A stretch of 64,000 bases of DNA, taken from contig CAJNDS010000397.1 of the NCBI GenBank assembly GCA_905221605.1, positions 83,800 to 147,799 on the forward strand. The letters run 5' to 3'. The translations under genes and the position numbers were made by a program. The notes beneath the pieces were generated by a model that searched no databases, was not told where the DNA came from, and saw only the letters and a list, made by a program, of their open reading frames with translations. How positions within the stretch are numbered: the first letter of the stretch is position 1; each line of letters opens with the position of its first letter. This DNA comes from Symbiodinium natans (lineage: Eukaryota > Sar > Dinophyceae > Suessiales > Symbiodiniaceae). This document shows, piece by piece, positions 20,128 to 28,552 of the stretch.

Positions 20128-23100
20128 ATGTCTGCATCGAAGCAATGGCTTGCTGGCGACAGCGACCCTGACCATGGTGCAACTGGTTCAACCTCACAGA
20201 GAGTGGTGCAGGAAGCAATGGTATCAAGCACTACGGTGGAACAAGTGGGGAGTTCAATGGTTGCAGAGGTTTCAAATGAAGAGGTGGTTCCCAATGTGGG
20301 ACGTGGCGAAAGCGCTGGAGGTGAAAGACGGGCTATGTCTGTGCTGCCTAGACCTGGGGAAAAGAGGCCTTGGGATGAGACTAGCGGTATGGATCAAGAG
20401 TTGGAAACAGTGGTACTTCGGGTGCTATTGAAGTACAACCTTCAGCCGTCATCTTCGTCTTCGAGCCGGGAGATGGTCAGTCAGGAGGTTCAGACTGAAC
20501 TGAGTGGTGATGCGGCGCCATTGGAGAAGGTGAAGAACAAGATTCCTGATGGGCCAAGTAGTGGTAACAGTGGTGACCTTTTTCCTGCAAGTGGTTCAGG
20601 TGGGAATGTGCCCCAAGAGCCTAGGGATGTTCCTGAGATGCACCCTGATGAGATTCTGGAGTTGGAAGCCGTCATTCAGGAAGAGCGTGAGCAAGAAAAC
20701 GCTCAACTGGAGCAACTGCGGTTGGCATCGGACGCCTTCCTTAAGGGAAGCGAAGCTCCTTTGGTGGAATCTGAATGGGAGATGCATTTTCAAGATGGTC
20801 GACCGTACTACTACAATCTTGCTACTCAGAAGTGTCAATGGGAATGTCCAGACGATTTCGTTGATGCTGCTGGGAAGGCGATGGCAGATGAGCCGACTAC
20901 TGATCCAGGTAAAGAAAAAGGGAAGAACAAGGTTTCTGTCCCGCCCCTGGAACTGGGTTCTATAACGTCGAGACCGTCATCTGAGTCCGTCAGAGCCTTG
21001 CAAGGTAGCATAGATGGTGTAGAAAATGATTTTCCCTCGACCAATAGGAATAGCGGTTTAAAGGGTGGTTCAACTACTCTGACCTCGGGTTCCCAGGAAA
21101 AGGAAGGAATTTCTGGACAGCAGGTGGAAATGGCTGGTGCGCACCTGGATCAGCAGAGTGACAAGAAACTTTCTGAGGGTGACGCAGCGGTGGAAACTTC
21201 AGTTCCGGACAAGAATGTTCCCAGAAGGGAAGAGGTTTGTGCATCGGCTACAGAGGAGCCAGCGGTGGAAAAGAAATTTGGCACTCAGGAGGTTGGTCCT
21301 GAAAAAGGAAAGGATAGGGAGGAAGCGTTGGATGTTCCGACTGAAAAGGAGTCCCTGTCTGGTGCCAGTGTTTCTATTTCTCCACAGCAGGACGAGGCTT
21401 CAATGGTAGCTGGAGATGCGGCCAATGTGTCAAAAAAGGATAGTGAGGCCTGGAGCGCCAATGCGGTGCGGGCTGAGGTGCCGAAGGACTCCCATGATGA
21501 GGATGGGGAAAAGGTCATGGCACATGGTGGTACAAGCTCCGCAACAGACTGTGACAATGGGGAGCAGGTCGTTGAAGCGACTGATGAGGGAGATGCTGTG
21601 GTGGACGCGCCTGGGCATTCTGAAGTCAGTGGCGAGGAGCTGAACGGTCACACCGGAGCTAATGGAGCAGCTGTGACTGACAATGGTGGTGATACTCCTT
21701 GGGCAACCATGGACCCAAAGGATCCTGCGGTGGAAGAAAGGGTGCCCGCTGCGGATGACACAAAAAAGGACCCGGTTGATGGGTCTGATTCCAATCAAAT
21801 GGAATCGTTGCCTACTGGTGGTTTGCCGGAAGTCGACACCGAGCAGACTGCAACAGAGGAGGCAGAGCCGTTGGCAAAAAAGGATGAAAGTCCTGAATCC
21901 CTGGAGCGCAAGGTGGATGATCTCGCGGGACTCACACAGGAACAGGACGAGCAGCTTGGTCCAGAGAGTGAAAAGAAGGACATTCCTGGAGCTGAAGAAG
22001 AATTGCCAGTTCCGGTGGATCAAGCAAAGAAAGAACCCAATGAGGTAACTCCATCTTCTTCTGGAGAGATTCTTTACCAGCCGGGTGATACACTGGTCGG
22101 AGTGGTGAACTGCATCAATACTGCAGGAGTATGGGTGGCTCAGGGGAAGACAAGGGTATTGATTCCTGAAACTGAGAATAGCCACGTTTTCCGAATCGGT
22201 GATGAAGTGGAGGCAATGGTGGATTACATTGCCAATGATGGTGTTACCATCATGAAGTTGAACCTGGACTTGGTAGATGATCCGTTTTCTTCAGAAACAA
22301 GAAGGTGGAAGCGTGGGAAGGAAGAACAATGGTGGGATCACTCGTGGTACTCAAGTCAATGGGACCAAGGTTCTTCGTGGGACAGTCAATGGGACTGGAA
22401 AGAAGATGAGTGGCAGTACCACGATGAGACCCCGGAAAAAACGGTGTCTGATGAAGAAATGAAGGAGGCCGTCCTGAGGCAGTTTTATGGTGAAAAGGTT
22501 CTTGAGATGCTTGGTTCCCTCGACGTGGATGAGGAGTACCGTAGCAAGATCACTGGGATGATAGTGGATCTCAAGTTGGAGGAGATTAAACGGCTGGTGG
22601 CAGATTCAGCGGAGTTGAATATTGAAGTTCAGGAAGCTCGTAGGATCCTGGACAAGGATGGGTGGAAACCAGACGGGAAGGCAGTGGTGCAGCATCCAAG
22701 GGGAACATATCCTCGCGCAGTGTATCACAACGCCATGTTCGACCTGGTTCGTGCAAAGACGATTTATGGTGAAGCTACTACGGGCGAGGCGGTGGCACAG
22801 ATTCTGGATAAAGGCGATGAAGAGTCTTGGTACAAGCTGTGGATGGAAACAAAGACACTGCTACAGGAAGTGCAAGACACGGTGATGTCTACGCGAACAC
22901 GAGAAGGGAGGCCGATCGAACATAATTTGGACCCTTCAAAGTACAAGAAACCTTATGTAGCGCCAAGGTTGGTTTCGAAGGGGTACAAGAAGTTGTGTAC
23001 CTACTACCAGAAGGGAAACTGTCGAAATGGAAGTCAGTGCGACTTCGAGCACCGCATACGTGGTGAGGGGTGGCCCGATAACAATTCAAAGGGCTCTGAG

Positions 23101-23235
23101 TCTGGCAACAACGCTGATAACGAAGAAGAGATGATGCACAGGAAGAAAGGGAGGATGCAGCCTTCCAAGCCAAGTACAGCTATGGCAAGGGAGCGTCCAA
23201 AGGTGATCCTGGTTACAGCGACTCCAAGAAGATGA
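20128..23235 (+). CDS. Element 2 ORF1: WW, S1-like, MLLE-like and CCCH protein
   Basis: The 1035-residue protein starts at the first ATG after the primer binding site. Domains in order: a WW domain at about 214-245 (WEMHFQDGRPYYYN, then WECP); long acidic low-complexity sequence; an S1-like RNA-binding domain at about 650-713 (PGDTLVGVVNCINTAGVWV, IGDEVEAMVDYI); a Trp/Gln-rich patch at about 733-770; an MLLE-like domain of the poly(A)-binding protein C-terminus at about 785-845 (YGEKVLEML, SKITGMIVDLKLEEI, EVQEARRIL); and a C-x7-C-x5-C-x3-H zinc finger at about 956-976. I infer an RNA-binding, possibly particle or mRNA-tethering, protein. It ends in a TGA that overlaps the ATGATG of the next ORF, in a -1 frame. 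Confidence 0.75.
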   Translation: MSASKQWLAGDSDPDHGATGSTSQRVVQEAMVSSTTVEQVGSSMVAEVSNEEVVPNVGRGESAGGERRAMSVLPRPGEKRPWDETSGMDQELETVVLRVLLKYNLQPSSSSSSREMVSQEVQTELSGDAAPLEKVKNKIPDGPSSGNSGDLFPASGSGGNVPQEPRDVPEMHPDEILELEAVIQEEREQENAQLEQLRLASDAFLKGSEAPLVESEWEMHFQDGRPYYYNLATQKCQWECPDDFVDAAGKAMADEPTTDPGKEKGKNKVSVPPLELGSITSRPSSESVRALQGSIDGVENDFPSTNRNSGLKGGSTTLTSGSQEKEGISGQQVEMAGAHLDQQSDKKLSEGDAAVETSVPDKNVPRREEVCASATEEPAVEKKFGTQEVGPEKGKDREEALDVPTEKESLSGASVSISPQQDEASMVAGDAANVSKKDSEAWSANAVRAEVPKDSHDEDGEKVMAHGGTSSATDCDNGEQVVEATDEGDAVVDAPGHSEVSGEELNGHTGANGAAVTDNGGDTPWATMDPKDPAVEERVPAADDTKKDPVDGSDSNQMESLPTGGLPEVDTEQTATEEAEPLAKKDESPESLERKVDDLAGLTQEQDEQLGPESEKKDIPGAEEELPVPVDQAKKEPNEVTPSSSGEILYQPGDTLVGVVNCINTAGVWVAQGKTRVLIPETENSHVFRIGDEVEAMVDYIANDGVTIMKLNLDLVDDPFSSETRRWKRGKEEQWWDHSWYSSQWDQGSSWDSQWDWKEDEWQYHDETPEKTVSDEEMKEAVLRQFYGEKVLEMLGSLDVDEEYRSKITGMIVDLKLEEIKRLVADSAELNIEVQEARRILDKDGWKPDGKAVVQHPRGTYPRAVYHNAMFDLVRAKTIYGEATTGEAVAQILDKGDEESWYKLWMETKTLLQEVQDTVMSTRTREGRPIEHNLDPSKYKKPYVAPRLVSKGYKKLCTYYQKGNCRNGSQCDFEHRIRGEGWPDNNSKGSESGNNADNEEEMMHRKKGRMQPSKPSTAMARERPKVILVTATPRR

Positions 23236-23750
23236 TGTGCTTGTATTACAGCAAAGGTGGTTGCAAGCACGGGTCAAACTGCAGGTACGCTCATGTCGAA
23301 AATGCTGTCTTGGAAGGGACCCGTGAGGATGGAAAGTCATGGGATAATGCTTCCCGAAGAGCTGTAAGGGACGCTGGGTTCCATGGCATTTGCTACGACT
23401 TCCACCTCAAAGGGACATGTCGAATGGAAGGAGGTTATTGCAGATTTTCCCATGACCCTCTAGGTGAGGAAAAGAGGAGACAGTTGCGTCATCTGGTGCA
23501 TGTTGCGGAGCTAGGAAAGTTTGCAATGGATCGAGGACTGGACTTGCCAGACCCTGACAGTTTCAAGCCACCTGGTGCCGGTAGAACTGAATCTTCCAGT
23601 TCGTACTCACTACCGCTGACAAGTATAGCGACAAAAGAAGGGGAGAAGGATACCCCACTGGATGGTGCGAAAAAACTGGAAGCTGATGTTCAAGAAGATT
23701 CGGTGGCAGGTTCCTCCACGGTATCAACTTTGGACCCGATGAGCCGATAG
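23232..23750 (+). CDS. Element 2 ORF2: two CCCH zinc fingers
   Basis: The frame starts ATGATG, overlapping the TGA of ORF1, and encodes CLYYSKGGCKHGSNCRYAH (C-x7-C-x5-C-x3-H) and CYDFHLKGTCRMEGGYCRFSH (C-x8-C-x6-C-x3-H). Such fingers bind RNA. Together with the finger ending ORF1 it makes a three-finger array split by the frame change, so ORF1 and ORF2 were probably one protein, by frameshift or by coupled re-initiation. It ends at 23750, but coding-like sequence (INFGPDEPIENWLAQGKEW) continues in another frame open from 23687. Confidence 0.65.
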   Translation: MMCLYYSKGGCKHGSNCRYAHVENAVLEGTREDGKSWDNASRRAVRDAGFHGICYDFHLKGTCRMEGGYCRFSHDPLGEEKRRQLRHLVHVAELGKFAMDRGLDLPDPDSFKPPGAGRTESSSSYSLPLTSIATKEGEKDTPLDGAKKLEADVQEDSVAGSSTVSTLDPMSR

Positions 23751-23758
23751 AAAACTGG

Positions 23759-26700
23759 TTGGCGCAAGGGAAGGAATGGCGTTCCTTTACTTCTCAGATT
23801 ATGAAGGCAATGGCCGCACTGGGAGTGTCCAAGGTTGGTGAATTGCAAAAGTTCATTTACGTGGAAGATTTGCTGGAAAATGGCCTCAAGAAGGTACAAG
23901 CCTGCAAACTGTTGGATACAGTTGGTGGTGTTAAATATCGTCCAATGTCACCGGAACCCGCAGCTAGCAGCAACGCTTCTGTACGCGAAGAAAAAGCATC
24001 GGGAAGCCAAGGTACTCAAGCTGGTCCTCAAAGGGACCAAGGCGCTGGGAATGGTCCTCAAAGGGACCAAGGCGCTGAGAATGGTTCGACAACGACCCAA
24101 GGCGCTGGGAATGGTTCGACAAGGGCCCAAGGTGCTGGAAGTGGTGGTACAAGAACCATAGCAGATGTCCGCATAACGGATGATCCTGGTGGTCAAGACA
24201 TGCCGCGTGGGACCTATAGGGACATATTGCTTCAAGGCCGGTGCCGTGGTGTATGGTCGCTAGCACAGCGAGCCCCGTTGTGTGTGCAGACGCTTCAATT
24301 GGTGGGTATTGGAATGCCGCCGGTGGAGCCTCCAACAAAGAAAAAGCGTCCCTGGTCAAATCCCCTGAGGAGGGGACGACCGCTTCTGAATCGGAAGCAG
24401 ATACAACATATACAAAAGGTGGGACGAGCTTCTTCAAACAGACGCAAAAATTCAAGGGAAAGGGAGCCGCAAAAGGCGCCCAAACCGCTTCCTCAGAAAC
24501 GACCTGGTAGACTGAACTTTCGCTTCAGTACTGCGTGGGCAGATGCCAAGGACGATGGTGAAGAGCTATGCCTGGTATCTTACGCTGAATCCTCTGGTGA
24601 ATCCAGTGATGCTTACACGCGGATGATGGTGGAATCCCTGGTGAAGGAAAGGGATCAAACGAAGCCAGTGACACGTGGCAATGGTTCGCGGCCTGGTTCT
24701 CAGAGCTCCAATGGTGGGCGACAAAAATCAAAGGCTCTTGGCGAGCAGCGCGACGAAGCGTCGCGGGGGGAGACCCGCCAAGATTTTTCGGCTTTATCAG
24801 TGTCAGCGTCCTCCAGTCAAAAGGTTGCAGTCACAACAGGGACCGTGGATGGTCCTGGTGATGGTGATTCGCTGGTGGTGGGCTCCGTAGAGAATGTTCT
24901 TCCTGGGCAAGGTGCTGCTGGACAGGAGAATAGTTCTGAAGGTTCTGGTGTTCGACCTGGGCAAGATGATGCTGGACAGGAAGCAGTGCCAGAAGGAGCT
25001 GGACAGGTTATCAGCGGAGAGACTGAACAACAGACTGGTGGAAATGGAAACAATGGTTTTCCAGCTGATGGTAAAAAATTGAGGTGTGACGTCGTGGTAG
25101 GTAGAGAGGAAATTCTGCAACTATCCCAAGGCGTTCTTCAAAGGATCTATCAGAAGGTTTCTGAGTGTGAAGAACAGTACCCAAAAAGGGACTTTCCAAG
25201 AGGACAGAACAAGATGGCCCGAAATTTGGTCATTAGTGCCTCATCGGATGGTTCGGGCGTGGGGGAGATGGGTATCATGATGGAAGAAAGCTCAACCCCT
25301 GCCGCGGTACTCAATCCTCAGGAACAACTTATGCAGTATGATCCTCGGTGTGATCCTCGAGTTTTGGTGAGATCTCGGACTACGGAATGGGTCAAGTTCC
25401 GTGGACCTGCGGAACGCTCATTTTGGGGCGCAGTTGCTGCGCAAGCAAGGAAGATTTGCGTGGAGATGGAGGAGGTGGATCAGTTGAACATGCAGTTGCA
25501 AACTGGAAGGTATATGTTCGAGAGGAAGGAAGAAGGACATTACAGCAGTTTGCATACTCCATATCATGCAAATCCTTGCTTTCAGCCAGTGGGTAATGGT
25601 CCGCTCTCTATTATGGGAGTTCTGCTGTCCCCAAGACTGCAGGAAAAGTTTACAAATTCGGACACCTTCGGGTCTGCACTGGAAGGAATTGGTTATGAAT
25701 GGAACAAAACCCCGGAGATGAGGGTCCATGTGCAGTTGATGGACAGGGTAGCAAACCTTGTCTATCCGTTCACTGTTCTGATGGGACAAGCTCCGGTGGC
25801 ATATACGTCCTTTCTGTGGCAGCATGGAAGGGAGCGGTTGATGGAATTCTTCCGGGCGTCCACATGCGCCGACGAACTTGAAGCGTTGTGGAGACAAAAG
25901 GAGGATGACGAGGAGGAGGTGGATCCTTCAGGTCTCGTGCTGGAGTTCTCTGGACAAGAGGAGTCGGTTTTGGAACAAGGGAACGGCGAGGTTCCTAGCT
26001 CATCTGAAGGTGGGAAAAACGTGGTCGGTGACGGTGAAGCTGCTGGCAAAGCGCCGGAAATTTCTCCTGAAGATGAGACAGCTGACGGTGTCGTAAGGAA
26101 AGCGACCACGAGGTTTTTCCTGCAAAGGATATATGAGGACGTCTTTGAAAAATGGTTTACAGAACCTTCGCTGCAAGACCGACGAATTGGGAGGATGTTT
26201 GACAGCACCAAAGGTTATCCTGGTGAAGGGCCATTAAAAGATGGTCTGGACCTTTCCTCCAAGGGAATGCCCTGGATTCCAGTAGATCATCTTGATGAGG
26301 TGGTCGCAAAAAAGTTGAATCCGTCCGTGAATTCTGGTGAAGAAGAGGGTTGTGTGCAGGAAAGTGGGATTCAGCCCGAACCGACCCATGTAGAAGATGC
26401 ACCTGCTGAAAAAATCCTTAGAGCTCTATGGTGGAAAGAATATAGGGCTGGATATGAAAGGTTGCGTCGTTCAAATGGGATCGGCTCTAAACCTGGGACA
26501 GTCAAGGTTCCAATTAGGGCGGTACGAAGACCTGGTTCAGAAAAGCTCTTCTTAAAGAAGCCACTTATTCGTGGATCGGCTCAGCATGGCTCAGGAGCTG
26601 ATCGGAAAAAAACCATAAAGGTGGTAGAACCAAGGCCAGGTTTTCCGGCTGTTTCTGACAAGCCACGCACCACTAGCGCGCAGGGTGAACAAAGTAGCTC

Positions 26701-26905
26701 TCAGGATCTTGGCAATGTTCAAGTAGAGAAATCTCGCCCCATGGATCGCTACGAGGCTGAACGACAAGTAAAAAGGCAGAGAGGTTTCTGCTATTGGTTC
26801 AGCAGAGGTAAAAATAGCTGCAAATTTGGCAGAGGAAGATGTGGCGCTTCCATCCTATTGGTGCAAGTATTTCGTGGCTGGGAAGCAGTGTCGTGCTGGG
26901 GCTGA
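23759..26905 (+). CDS. Element 2 ORF3: long protein of unknown function
   Basis: The frame is open from 23687, codon 23759 is TTG, and no ATG marks a start, so it is probably read as a continuation of ORF2. The N-terminal 60 residues are helical (FTSQIMKAMAALGVSKVGEL). At about 85-125 there are five degenerate 10-residue repeats of the type QRDQGAGNG. Acidic, Ser/Gly-rich linkers surround a compact region at about 525-715 (RGPAERSFWGAVAAQARKIC, LMDRVANLVYPFTVLMGQ) of no family I know. Between 24241 and 24510 the +1-shifted frame looks more element-like (GGYWNAAGGASNKEK), hinting at paired frameshifts. The C-terminus enters a CCCH-like motif (CYWFSRGKNSCKFGRGRC), then leaves frame. Confidence 0.6.
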   Translation: MAQGKEWRSFTSQIMKAMAALGVSKVGELQKFIYVEDLLENGLKKVQACKLLDTVGGVKYRPMSPEPAASSNASVREEKASGSQGTQAGPQRDQGAGNGPQRDQGAENGSTTTQGAGNGSTRAQGAGSGGTRTIADVRITDDPGGQDMPRGTYRDILLQGRCRGVWSLAQRAPLCVQTLQLVGIGMPPVEPPTKKKRPWSNPLRRGRPLLNRKQIQHIQKVGRASSNRRKNSREREPQKAPKPLPQKRPGRLNFRFSTAWADAKDDGEELCLVSYAESSGESSDAYTRMMVESLVKERDQTKPVTRGNGSRPGSQSSNGGRQKSKALGEQRDEASRGETRQDFSALSVSASSSQKVAVTTGTVDGPGDGDSLVVGSVENVLPGQGAAGQENSSEGSGVRPGQDDAGQEAVPEGAGQVISGETEQQTGGNGNNGFPADGKKLRCDVVVGREEILQLSQGVLQRIYQKVSECEEQYPKRDFPRGQNKMARNLVISASSDGSGVGEMGIMMEESSTPAAVLNPQEQLMQYDPRCDPRVLVRSRTTEWVKFRGPAERSFWGAVAAQARKICVEMEEVDQLNMQLQTGRYMFERKEEGHYSSLHTPYHANPCFQPVGNGPLSIMGVLLSPRLQEKFTNSDTFGSALEGIGYEWNKTPEMRVHVQLMDRVANLVYPFTVLMGQAPVAYTSFLWQHGRERLMEFFRASTCADELEALWRQKEDDEEEVDPSGLVLEFSGQEESVLEQGNGEVPSSSEGGKNVVGDGEAAGKAPEISPEDETADGVVRKATTRFFLQRIYEDVFEKWFTEPSLQDRRIGRMFDSTKGYPGEGPLKDGLDLSSKGMPWIPVDHLDEVVAKKLNPSVNSGEEEGCVQESGIQPEPTHVEDAPAEKILRALWWKEYRAGYERLRRSNGIGSKPGTVKVPIRAVRRPGSEKLFLKKPLIRGSAQHGSGADRKKTIKVVEPRPGFPAVSDKPRTTSAQGEQSSSQDLGNVQVEKSRPMDRYEAERQVKRQRGFCYWFSRGKNSCKFGRGRCGASILLVQVFRGWEAVSCWG
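24015..24150 (+). repeat. 30-bp coding minisatellite in ORF3
   Basis: Five degenerate copies of a 30-bp unit (CAAAGGGACCAAGGCGCTGG is the core) encode QRDQGAGNG-like decapeptides, with the last copies changed to STRAQGAG. Confidence 0.8.
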
Positions 26906-27974
26906 CTGCAAGTACTCTCACAATACAGAGGGAGTAAGGTGCATTCAGTATCAAAAGGGAGTGTGCCATCGCGGAGACGACTGTGTCTTTGAGCATGGTG
27001 AAAGTTCAGGTAGACAAAGACCCAGATCTCCAAGAACGCCACCGAGAGATCATCTCAGAAAAAGGGATGGTACAAGAAGTGGTGAGAGGCATGGTTCGCC
27101 AGAAAGGGCGGAAGAGGAGGATCAAATGGTCTATGATGATGATACCAGAATGGTGGAGCTGCTTATGGAGGCGGTGTCGGTTTTGTCTGGTGGCAAGCCA
27201 GATTTGGCTTACGCTGAAGCAGAGGCCGTATTCAGACTCATCAGGTTCAATGGTGATCGTGATCAAAGGTCATCTGAGTGGTGTACCTGGACATCTGGCA
27301 CGCTAACTCCACTTCAGCTTCACGATGTAGTGAAGTCGTTTGAGGTATCATTACAAGAAGTCGAAGAATGGACGGAAGACCTCAGGATCTGGTACAATCA
27401 GGCTAACCTCGAAGAGGAAGATGTTCCCAAGAGAGGGAAGAAAAGGTCCCAAGAAGGGGGTGTCCGTGAGGTTACTCCTGGAAGGGAGATAGTACCAGAG
27501 GTTTCTGAAACACGGGTCAACGTCGAGGAAGATATGAAGAGGGTTAAAAAGAGGAAGAAAGCTGCCGTGACAGAGGATCCGTATACTTTGTTGGCGCCAA
27601 AACCGAAGAAGCGACCAGCAAATATGGAAAAGAGTGGGTCGTCAAAGGCGGTGGTTTCTGGTGAGGAGAAGCCTTCTTCAAAGGCGCGAAAATCTGGAGC
27701 TTCGGTAAAAAGCCAGAAGAGAGAGAAGAGCCCTGGGAAGAAGGAGGTGTCAGTGGCTGAAAGTCCTGAAGGAAGGGACGCTCCAACGTTCGCTGCAGCC
27801 GAAACTGGGCAAGATCCAACGTGTCCGGCGGTAGAAGAAGCAAAGAAAGAGGGAATGATTTCTTCTATCCAGAGGTCCGTTATGGATCCCAGTCTTACAG
27901 CTTGGGACTTGGAACAGGTTTTGACACGCCTTCGGTTAAGCATTGATGCCAACAGGGCAAAAGCCGCTGAGTGA
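26826..27974 (+). CDS. Element 2 ORF4: CCCH fingers and basic C-terminal tail
   Basis: The frame is open from 26772 and has no ATG at its start (codon 26826 is TTG). It encodes two adjacent fingers, CKYFVAGKQCRAGADCKYSH and CIQYQKGVCHRGDDCVFEH, both C-x7-C-x5-C-x3-H. A helical acidic region (about 100-200) and a Lys-rich, Ala/Ser-rich tail follow. It overlaps the end of ORF3 by 80 bp with a +1 relation, so a frameshift between 26826 and 26905 would join the ORF3 half-finger to this array. It stops just before the conserved 3' untranslated region of the family. Confidence 0.6.
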   Translation: MAEEDVALPSYWCKYFVAGKQCRAGADCKYSHNTEGVRCIQYQKGVCHRGDDCVFEHGESSGRQRPRSPRTPPRDHLRKRDGTRSGERHGSPERAEEEDQMVYDDDTRMVELLMEAVSVLSGGKPDLAYAEAEAVFRLIRFNGDRDQRSSEWCTWTSGTLTPLQLHDVVKSFEVSLQEVEEWTEDLRIWYNQANLEEEDVPKRGKKRSQEGGVREVTPGREIVPEVSETRVNVEEDMKRVKKRKKAAVTEDPYTLLAPKPKKRPANMEKSGSSKAVVSGEEKPSSKARKSGASVKSQKREKSPGKKEVSVAESPEGRDAPTFAAAETGQDPTCPAVEEAKKEGMISSIQRSVMDPSLTAWDLEQVLTRLRLSIDANRAKAAE

Positions 27975-28261
27975 ATTTCACTGAATGGTATATGGTGATC
28001 TCTCTTTCGTGGTGATTATCAGTCTGAAGCTTTCAGTGCACTGCAGAAAATGGGAGGTGGTTACCGTTAAGGGTTAGGAAATCCCTAATGGTAGAGTATA
28101 ACCCAATGTGGTGGTAGAAAATTAATTCGTTCGTCCTGGAAGACGTAAAACCACAGTATGCATGTCCCAATCAAGGGATACAATTGTTGTGATATTTCAA
28201 CAGCAGTGAGCTGCTTCCTGAAGATGGGAGTTTTTGGCTCTTTGAAAGCACCTCCAAGGGT

Positions 28262-28289
28262 GTCCCAGCAATGTCTGGGACAGGGGGAG
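28262..28289 (+). other. Stem-loop plus polypurine tract, element 2
   Basis: GTCCCAGCAATGTCTGGGAC (28262-28281) forms a perfect 7-bp stem with a 6-base loop, followed by AGGGGGAG up to the LTR at 28290. Against element 1, base-paired positions differ on both sides of the stem while pairing is kept. Confidence 0.8.
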
Positions 28290-28552
28290 TGCGGAGCTGC
28301 TGTTGGTATTTCAAGGTAGTATTTCAAGGGTGAAACACCCGCAAATCGCTTGGCTCAAGGATGGCCAAGAGCCTTCCGCTTTCGTTTGAAAAGAGTAAGT
28401 GCCTGGGGTTGGGTGGTAGGACCTTAGGGGTTCTTCTCCCTCTCCTTCTGCCAAACCTTAATCCTCTTTGTGTGTGTTTCGGTTCAGGGAGTTCATTTAG
28501 GCAGCTGTTAAGGGTTGATTTCTTTTCCCTTTCCCCTTCAGTTGCCCCCGTA
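28290..28552 (+). repeat. 3' LTR of element 2
   Basis: This 263-bp LTR begins TGCGGAGCTGC and ends TTGCCCCCGTA, as in element 1, but differs internally. It carries a spliced-leader-like sequence at 28339-28359 and is followed by CCCTAAACCCT telomeric repeats. Confidence 0.85.
28339..28359 (+). promoter_or_regulatory. Spliced-leader-like sequence in element 2 LTR
   Basis: The 21 bases start CCGCAAAT and end CTTGGCTCAAG. The last 10 match the 3' end of the dinoflagellate spliced leader, and the leading CCG and spacing also agree. It occupies the same relative place as the motif in element 1's LTR. Confidence 0.6.

Larger units (their letters stand above)
19932..28552 (+). mobile_element. Large non-autonomous copia-family element, 8.6 kb
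   Basis: The element shares with element 1 the 12-base primer binding site (20063-20074), the following TTCCCTGCGG-type leader, a homologous 3' untranslated region (CGTTCGTCCTGGAAGACGT and onward), a stem-loop and GGACAGGGGGAG polypurine tract, and LTR ends TGCGGAGCTGC...TTGCCCCCGTA. CCCTA lies just outside both ends (19927-19931 and 28553-28557). No gag core, protease, integrase or reverse transcriptase motif appears in its four ORFs. They carry WW, S1-like, MLLE-like and CCCH zinc-finger motifs instead. It is therefore a large element that must be mobilised in trans. The 5' limit is less certain, because 19932-20062 is TG...TA-bounded but does not resemble the 263-bp 3' LTR. Confidence 0.75.
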
